Assembly (NCBI GenBank): GCA_015233265.1
Contig: JADFXZ010000150.1
Span: forward strand, 1 to 5,663
Reading direction: 5' to 3'
Source of the DNA: Nitrospirota bacterium
Lineage (GTDB): Bacteria > Nitrospirota > Thermodesulfovibrionia > Thermodesulfovibrionales > Magnetobacteriaceae
DNA length: 5,663 nucleotides
Part shown: one piece after another, positions 1-3,456 of the stretch
Layout: each line of letters starts with the position of its first letter
Numbering within the stretch: the stretch's first letter is position 1
Made by a program: the position numbers and the translations under genes
Notes under the pieces: generated by a model
Databases searched by the model: none
What the model was told of the DNA's origin: nothing
Seen by the model: the letters and a program-made list of their open reading frames with translations, nothing else

Positions 1-137
1 AGGTTGAGATGAAAGTTGCCACCATTCTATCTCTGCTCAATCCGGCGCTTACCATAACCGTAGGCGTTGTCATAGCAGCGATAATGATATCGCTATTTCT
101 GCCAATCTTTAGCATGGGAACTATAGTGCATGGCTGA
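1..137 (+). CDS. PilC/GspF-family inner-membrane platform protein, C-terminal end (partial)
   Basis: Only the last 44 codons are in the window, read from base 3 to the TGA at 135-137 and followed at once by TAA. The residues begin VEMKVATILSLLNPAL, then form one hydrophobic segment (about residues 16-38) containing FLPIF, and end GTIVHG. A Glu-rich approach, a Pro in 'LLNPAL', a Gly-containing transmembrane helix and a closing LPIF is the usual C-terminus of the T2SF domain, found in PilC of type IV pili and GspF of type II secretion. These polytopic inner-membrane proteins couple the assembly ATPase to pilin or pseudopilin polymerisation. The following genes encode prepilins, which supports the call. 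PilC and GspF cannot be told apart from this fragment. The start lies outside the window. Confidence 0.75.
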   Translation, partial: VEMKVATILSLLNPALTITVGVVIAAIMISLFLPIFSMGTIVHG

Positions 138-201
138 TAATTTTTATTACTGGTGGTGAATATGTAACTCATGATCATGTGTAATATGTGATTAATGGGT
201 T

Positions 202-211
202 AAGGAGGTGA
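202..211 (+). other. Orphan strong Shine-Dalgarno sequence
   Basis: AAGGAGGTGA is close to a perfect complement of the 16S rRNA 3' end, yet no ATG, GTG or TTG lies 5-10 bases downstream. The nearest candidates (TTG at 235, ATG at 242) are too far away and open frames of only a few codons. It may be chance, or the relic of a lost gene between the platform gene and the first pilin gene. The rest of 138-279 shows no coding potential; it also holds the short palindrome CATGATCATG at 170-179. Confidence 0.3.
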
Positions 212-279
212 GGATAGACGGGAGATAGGGGCTATTGCATTATGCGGTAGAGAATTATGTCACTGTTTTTTAAGGGAAT

Positions 280-308
280 TTGGTTTTTTAGCTGATTCGA
301 AATATGAT
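280..308 (+). promoter_or_regulatory. Putative sigma70-type promoter for the first pilin gene
   Basis: TTGGTT (280-285) is a weak -35 match. After an exact 17-base spacer comes TATGAT (303-308), which matches the -10 consensus at five of six positions. Transcription would start near base 315, leaving an untranslated leader of about 55 bases before the ATG at 371. The spacer and -10 lie within the inverted repeat at 291-312. No sigma54 GG-N10-GC element, which often drives pilA, was found in this region. Confidence 0.35.
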
Positions 309-312
309 CAGC
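291..312. promoter_or_regulatory. Inverted repeat overlapping the putative -10, possible operator
   Basis: GCTGAT and ATCAGC form perfect 6-base arms around 10 bases (TCGAAATATG). The second arm overlaps the putative -10 hexamer at 303-308. This geometry suits a dimeric repressor site, but arms this short can arise by chance. Confidence 0.3.
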
Positions 313-356
313 CGCCATGATCCTTGCATAGCAGGGAACTATCAATAGTAAGTAGT

Positions 357-367
357 AAGGAGAAACG
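357..367 (+). promoter_or_regulatory. Conserved pilin ribosome-binding leader (AAGGAGAAACG)
   Basis: AAGGAGAAACG places AGGAG 8 bases before the ATG at 371. Nearly the same block precedes the second gene (AGGGAGAAACG, 1058-1068) and the truncated third gene (AAGGAGAAACG, 1674-1684), each followed by three bases and the ATG. The shared block fixes the starts at 371, 1072 and 1688 and shows that the duplicated unit included the translation signal. The fourth gene has a different version. Confidence 0.75.
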
Positions 368-370
368 GAG

Positions 371-949
371 ATGCTTAATTTAATTTTTTCAGAGAAACAG
401 GGTTCAAACAAGGGTTTTACATTAATTGAGATGATGGTAGTGGTTGCCATTATCGCTATCCTCGCGGCAGTTGGAATCCCCAAGTTCATGAAGTCTATGG
501 ATTCAGCAAAAAGTTCTGAGGCTGTAACTAATATGTCACAAATCGCTACAGCCCTGAAGGGATACTATGATATGCACGGGGCATACCCTACAGACATGCA
601 GGGCGCAACGGTTGAAGAGGCCCATCTCTCCGGTGGCTCTGCTAAAACTGGTATTTCAACCGACCTGCCGACACTGGACATTTCCTCCTCGACGGCTTGG
701 ACATACCAGGTGCAGGCTAATGCAAGCGGCAATTTCTGCATAACCGCAACCGCTGTGGCTGTTTCTGCCAGCGCCAATGGTAATGCTGTGTTCTATGTCA
801 AGGATTTAAGCGGGATAAGTGATACGTCTCAGTATGACGGTAATTTTTATAAACAAGGTCTGTTTGCCGCTACCGCCGGTAGTGTTACTGCGCCGCCTCT
901 GTCCAGTATCACTAATGCTGTCACTTGTCCTACGCCGGCTACTAGTTAA
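371..949 (+). CDS. Type IV pilin-like prepilin, paralog 1
   Basis: A 192-residue prepilin. The leader (residues 1-15, ending SNKG) is followed by FTLIE, so prepilin peptidase would cut after Gly15, leaving Phe at +1 and the conserved Glu at +5 (E20). The hydrophobic helix covers residues 16-36, with Pro37 at mature position 22 as in type IVa pilins. A helical stretch with ALKGYYDMHGAYPTDMQG (61-78) recalls both PilA and the pseudopilin GspG. The C-terminal part contains TLDIS, TYQV, FCITATA and NFYK blocks shared with the paralogs. C123 and C186 are the only cysteines and could form the D-region disulfide. The start is set by the RBS at 357-367 and by alignment to the paralogs. The product would be an inner-membrane precursor assembled into a pilus or pseudopilus. 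Whether it is a major pilin, a minor pilin or a pseudopilin is unclear. Confidence 0.9.
   Translation: MLNLIFSEKQGSNKGFTLIEMMVVVAIIAILAAVGIPKFMKSMDSAKSSEAVTNMSQIATALKGYYDMHGAYPTDMQGATVEEAHLSGGSAKTGISTDLPTLDISSSTAWTYQVQANASGNFCITATAVAVSASANGNAVFYVKDLSGISDTSQYDGNFYKQGLFAATAGSVTAPPLSSITNAVTCPTPATS
479..525 (+). repeat. 47-bp tract identical to 1162-1208 in the next pilin gene
   Basis: Bases 479-525 are identical to 1162-1208 in pilin paralog 2. Allowing the single mismatch at 478/1161, the match extends back to 470/1153. It encodes PKFMKSMDSAKSSEAV just after the membrane helix. The flanking codons differ at many third positions, so synonymous divergence drops to zero only inside this tract. 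That pattern suits recent gene conversion between the two genes better than simple protein-level conservation. Confidence 0.85.
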
Positions 950-965
950 GCGGCTGATTTTTCTG

Positions 966-1000
966 ATGCCACTTGTGTAGTTGGCGCTTGCGAGTGGCAT
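966..1000 (+). other. Intergenic stem-loop downstream of pilin 1
   Basis: ATGCCACT (966-973) and AGTGGCAT (993-1000) form a perfect 8-bp stem around a 19-base loop, 17 bases after the pilin 1 stop. No T-tract follows; instead a second hairpin starts three bases later. It may protect the 3' end of the pilin 1 mRNA or act together with the terminator. Confidence 0.55.
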
Positions 1001-1002
1001 GG

Positions 1003-1041
1003 CAAAGCGGGTGTTGGGTTTGTCCTGCGCCCGCTTTGTTT
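1003..1041 (+). terminator. Probable rho-independent terminator or attenuator between pilins 1 and 2
   Basis: CAAAGCGGG (1003-1011) pairs with CCCGCTTTG (1030-1038). The stem extends inward by TGT/GCG with two G-U pairs, giving up to 12 bp around a 12-base loop. TTTAATAA follows, a short T-run, so termination may be partial. No convincing promoter lies between it and the ATG at 1072, so read-through probably feeds the downstream genes at a lower level. Confidence 0.6.
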
Positions 1042-1071
1042 AATAACTTAGATTGATAGGGAGAAACGAGA

Positions 1072-1635
1072 ATGCTTAGTTTGATTTGTCAGGCTGGTTT
1101 TACGTTAATCGAAATGATGGTTGTGGTTTCTATTATCGCCATCTTGGCTGCCGTTGGAATTCCCAAGTTCATGAAGTCTATGGATTCAGCAAAAAGTTCT
1201 GAGGCTGTGACCGCTGTTGGACGTATAGCGGATGCTCTTAAGGAATATAGAGATATCCATGGGCAATATCCTTCCAATATGCTCGGTTCGACTGTAGTGG
1301 AGGACTATACTACTAGTGGCAGTAATAGTGGTCAGCGTGGAATATCATCCGACCTTCCCACTTTGGATATTTCCGGCTCAGTGAATTGGAGCTACCAAGT
1401 ACAAGCCAGCTCTAACACTGCCTCAGAGCAGCTCTGTATAACCGCAACCGCCGTAAATGTCTCGACCTCTGCCAATGGCCGGGCTATATACTATATACAG
1501 GATGTATCTGCTGTCCCTGCACAATACGTATCAAAGCTCGACGGGCATTTTTATAAAGCACCACTCTTTAATGCCAGCGCTACTGATGTCGCTGCTATCT
1601 TTACAGGAGTATCTTGCCCTAACCCTCAAACTTAG
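1072..1635 (+). CDS. Type IV pilin-like prepilin, paralog 2, with a short uncharged leader
   Basis: A 187-residue prepilin, closely related to paralog 1. The leader is only 9 residues (MLSLICQAG) before FTLIE, against 15 in the paralogs, and has no Lys or Arg. Cleavage after Gly9 gives Phe +1 and Glu +5 (E14). The helix spans about residues 10-30 with Pro31 at mature position 22. PKFMKSMDSAKSSEAV (31-46) is encoded by DNA identical to paralog 1. Downstream are ALKEYRDIHGQYPS, DLPTLDIS, a WSYQV block, LCITATA, HFYK and a C-terminal SCPNPQT. C122 and C182 match the cysteine pair of paralog 1, and an extra C6 lies in the leader. AGGGAG at 1058-1063 fixes the start. An intact exported pilin is likely, but the leader could alter membrane orientation or processing. 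Confidence 0.88.
   Translation: MLSLICQAGFTLIEMMVVVSIIAILAAVGIPKFMKSMDSAKSSEAVTAVGRIADALKEYRDIHGQYPSNMLGSTVVEDYTTSGSNSGQRGISSDLPTLDISGSVNWSYQVQASSNTASEQLCITATAVNVSTSANGRAIYYIQDVSAVPAQYVSKLDGHFYKAPLFNASATDVAAIFTGVSCPNPQT
1162..1208 (+). repeat. 47-bp tract identical to 479-525 in pilin 1
   Basis: Second copy of the identical tract, encoding residues 31-46 just after the membrane helix. Bases on both sides diverge, with synonymous changes. Confidence 0.85.
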
Positions 1636-1646
1636 GGTTAGGTTTA
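1618..1646 (+). terminator. Stem-loop spanning the pilin 2 stop codon, possible terminator
   Basis: CCTAACCCT (1618-1626) and AGGGTTAGG (1634-1642) form a perfect 9-bp stem with a 7-base loop, followed by TTTATT. The stop codon TAG (1633-1635) sits at the loop and 3' arm, so a terminating ribosome would disrupt the hairpin. It could be a weak terminator or a translation-sensitive attenuator limiting transcription into the truncated pilin and nuclease gene. The T-run is short and only five of nine pairs are G-C. Confidence 0.5.
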
Positions 1647-1687
1647 TTGAAATATTTAATTGCGCGGTTTGATAAGGAGAAACGATG

Positions 1688-1789
1688 ATGCGCAGCTTAT
1701 TTTTATCTGACAAACAGGATTCAAACAAGGGTTTTACCCTTATCGAGATGATGATAGTGGTTACCTTGGTGACCGTAGGAGCTGTTTGA
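1688..1789 (+). pseudogene. Truncated prepilin gene, paralog 3 (N-terminus only)
   Basis: Thirty-three codons encode a 15-residue leader (MRSLFLSDKQDSNKG), then FTLIEMMIVVTLVTVGAV and TGA at 1787-1789. The leader, cleavage site, Glu +5 and RBS AAGGAG (1674-1679) match paralogs 1 and 4, and 18 bases at 1720-1737 are identical in all three. The helix stops before the conserved Pro22, and no pilin body follows. Nothing pilin-like was found in the gap after the nuclease gene either, so the 3' part is missing rather than displaced nearby. An ATG at 1685 in the same frame is possible, but alignment favours 1688. It could still be translated as a small membrane peptide, coupled to the next gene. Confidence 0.75.
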
Positions 1790-1798
1790 GGCAAATGT

Positions 1799-2665
1799 AT
1801 GTCAGGTAAATACGATAAGATATTAAAAGAAATTCTTGGAAAGTCGATACGCGTTTTCGTTAGGAAGATATTGGGCATCGACGCCGTAAAGATCACCCTA
1901 CTCGATACGAAGATGCAGATTACTAACGAGCGTGACGCCGATTTCATTCTCAAAATTGAGGAACGAGGGAAAGCGCCATACATAAGCCACATAGAGATAC
2001 AAAGCACCAACTACCGCAAAATGCCGCAGAGGATGCTCTTGTACTGGCTTTTGATTGGCGAAAAATATAACGAATACCCGAAGCAGTATCTATTCTATAT
2101 CGGCAGCGATCCCTTAACAATGCCTGACCACGTACCAGAAATTGGCGATGGTTATAAGTATAAGATTATAGATTTTCATGACATTGACTGCGAGAAATTT
2201 ATTAATTCCGGCAAGCCGGAGGAGATAGTGATTTCCATTCTGTGTAATTTAAGAGGGAACGATGTTAGAGTAATGAAGAGACTCGTTATTCAGAAAATAC
2301 GTGAGACGGTGGCAGATGAGATGCTGCGGTCGAAATATTTCAGGCAAATACAGGTATTATCGCAATTAAAGGGATTAGATGAAACCGAGGACAGGGAGGA
2401 AGAAGAAATGTTGATATACGATGTGGAAAAAGACCCATTCTATAAAAGAGGGAAGATGGAGGGCGAGCTGAGAGGTGAACGGAGAGGCGAGCTGAAAGGG
2501 CTGTTGGAGGGAATCCAGCTGGCTCTTGATATTAAATTTGGTGTTAAGGGCCTTTCCTTGATGGATAAAATATCAGCCGTCGGCGACTTAAACAAACTGG
2601 AACAAATCAAGGAGCTTATCAGACATTCCACCTCTGTCGAGGAACTGGAAAATCTGCTTAATTAA
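1799..2665 (+). CDS. Rpn-family (YhgA-like) PD-(D/E)XK nuclease / putative transposase
   Basis: A 288-residue protein with the layout of Rpn recombination-promoting nucleases. It opens with KYDKILKEILG (4-14). ERDADF (44-49) and HIEIQS (64-69) then supply the acidic residue (D46 or D48) and the E66-x-Q68 pair of the PD-(D/E)XK fold, with Gln in place of the usual Lys as is common in this family. YLFYIGSD and YKIIDF strands follow. The C-terminal tail has a charged GELRGERRGELKGLLEG segment (222-238), then LALDIKFG and a final helical EELENLL. Characterised E. coli Rpn proteins cut DNA and raise RecA-independent recombination; that function is inferred here. Translation probably starts at ATG 1799, with GAGG (1788-1791) 7 bases upstream overlapping the stop of the truncated pilin, which implies reinitiation. 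No terminal inverted repeats or target duplication were seen. Confidence 0.85.
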   Translation: MSGKYDKILKEILGKSIRVFVRKILGIDAVKITLLDTKMQITNERDADFILKIEERGKAPYISHIEIQSTNYRKMPQRMLLYWLLIGEKYNEYPKQYLFYIGSDPLTMPDHVPEIGDGYKYKIIDFHDIDCEKFINSGKPEEIVISILCNLRGNDVRVMKRLVIQKIRETVADEMLRSKYFRQIQVLSQLKGLDETEDREEEEMLIYDVEKDPFYKRGKMEGELRGERRGELKGLLEGIQLALDIKFGVKGLSLMDKISAVGDLNKLEQIKELIRHSTSVEELENLLN

Positions 2666-2686
2666 GGAAGGAGGGGCTGCTTTTCT

Positions 2687-2719
2687 ATTGTGACACAGTC
2701 TGGAAAGCGGGAATCCAGG
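2687..2719. repeat. Possible fragment of a dispersed intergenic repeat
   Basis: The stretch between the nuclease and pilin 4 contains GCGGGAATCCAGG, a motif typical of dispersed intergenic repeats in many bacteria. It also has a small dyad, CTGGA (2700-2704) and TCCAG (2714-2718). Only one copy is in the window, so its repeat nature is inferred. The rest of 2666-2778 shows no gene and no pilin remnant. Confidence 0.3.
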
Positions 2720-2765
2720 AGAGGGAATGAGTATGGGGGCAGATTTATTTTAAGTATAGATTATA

Positions 2766-2771
2766 AGGGGG
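2766..2771 (+). promoter_or_regulatory. Ribosome-binding site that decides the pilin 4 start
   Basis: AGGGGG at 2766-2771 lies 1 base before ATG 2773 but 7 bases before ATG 2779. The normal spacing, and alignment of MLRLIF with MLNLIF of paralog 1, favour 2779. Confidence 0.65.
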
Positions 2772-2778
2772 AATGAGG

Positions 2779-3378
2779 ATGCTTAGACTTATTTTTTCAG
2801 AGAAACATGCTTCAAACAAGGGTTTTACGTTAATTGAAATGATGGTAGTGGTTGCGATTGTTGCTATACTAGCTGCTATTAGTATTCCCCTATACCAAAA
2901 GTATATGGATAACGCTAAAAGTTCCGAGGCTGTAACCACTATGGGGCAGATTGCTGGCGCTTTGAACTCATACTATACCCAGAAAGGAGGATTCCCGTCT
3001 TCTGTAACCTCCTCCATACTGAAAGAGGCTCACGTTCCGGTTAATGGTTATACAGGCGCTATATCTTACTCTGATATTTCGGGCTTTTTAAACACGTTAG
3101 ATATTTCCGGCTCGACAAATTGGACATACCAGGTAAACGTCTTATCCGATACATCAAGCCAGTTCTGCATAACAGCAACCGCCATAAATGTCTCTAGCGG
3201 CGCCTTCAGCAATGGTATATTCTATGTCAACGATTTGTCCGGTTTTGACAGTTCAATAGTCTCTTTGTTTGAAGGGAACTTCTACAAAAACTCGCTATAT
3301 CAAACAGATACTGCGAGGGGTAAGGTTCCTGATGGCTTAGGCTTAGGAGGTATTTGTGTTTCTCCATCGACAAGCTAA
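2779..3378 (+). CDS. Type IV pilin-like prepilin, paralog 4
   Basis: A 199-residue prepilin from ATG 2779; an in-frame ATG at 2773 would add two residues but is too close to the RBS. The leader is MLRLIFSEKHASNKG, with cleavage after Gly15, Phe +1, Glu +5 (E20) and Pro37 at mature position 22. AAISIPLYQKYMDNAKSSEA (32-51) is closer to classical type IVa PilA than the PKFMKSMDSAK of paralogs 1 and 2. The body keeps NTLDISGSTNWTYQV, FCITATA and NFYK. C130 and C193 match the paralog cysteine pair. The region between about residues 80 and 105 is longer and different, so this is the most divergent intact pilin. It probably serves the same pilus or pseudopilus, with a different surface-exposed loop. 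It lies downstream of the nuclease gene with no clear promoter of its own. Confidence 0.9.
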   Translation: MLRLIFSEKHASNKGFTLIEMMVVVAIVAILAAISIPLYQKYMDNAKSSEAVTTMGQIAGALNSYYTQKGGFPSSVTSSILKEAHVPVNGYTGAISYSDISGFLNTLDISGSTNWTYQVNVLSDTSSQFCITATAINVSSGAFSNGIFYVNDLSGFDSSIVSLFEGNFYKNSLYQTDTARGKVPDGLGLGGICVSPSTS

Positions 3379-3388
3379 ACATTAACAG

Positions 3389-3423
3389 CCTGCTGTATGG
3401 TTTCATAGAGATTAAACAGCAGG
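3389..3423 (+). other. Stem-loop between pilin 4 and the exported protein gene
   Basis: CCTGCTGT (3389-3396) and ACAGCAGG (3416-3423) form a perfect 8-bp stem around a 19-base loop, 11 bases after the pilin 4 stop. No T-tract follows, so it is not an obvious intrinsic terminator. Its size (35 bases, 8-bp arms, 19-base loop) equals that of the hairpin at 966-1000, although the sequence differs. A role in mRNA 3'-end stability or processing is possible. Confidence 0.45.
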
Positions 3424-3456
3424 GATGTACACGATTTAAAGAGTTCGGGAGGACGT

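Noticed and set aside
324..351. TTGCAT/TAGTAA as promoter hexamers
   Set aside because: Transcription would start on top of the ribosome-binding site at 357-367, leaving no usable leader.
138..370. Sigma54 promoter or c-di-GMP riboswitch ahead of the pilins
   Set aside because: No GG-N10-GC element with the right spacing and no GEMM-like core motif could be found.
232..489. Minus-strand open frame overlapping the pilin 1 start
   Set aside because: It is the reverse of the pilin leader and helix; similar antisense frames appear over each paralog (1089-1277, 2745-2939) simply because the pilin sequence is conserved. No RBS.
1457..1672. Plus-strand frame inside and past pilin 2
   Set aside because: It overlaps a strongly supported pilin frame and has no RBS or recognisable product.
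1531..2010. Long minus-strand open frame across pilin 3 and the nuclease start
   Set aside because: It is antisense to a well-supported nuclease gene and pilin fragments, with no recognisable domain or RBS.
1799..2665. Complete insertion sequence around the nuclease gene
   Set aside because: No terminal inverted repeats or target-site duplication are visible, and Rpn genes usually lack them, so only the gene is annotated.
2773..2778. Earlier ATG as the pilin 4 start
   Set aside because: Only one base separates it from the AGGGGG ribosome-binding site, and the paralogs align to the ATG at 2779.
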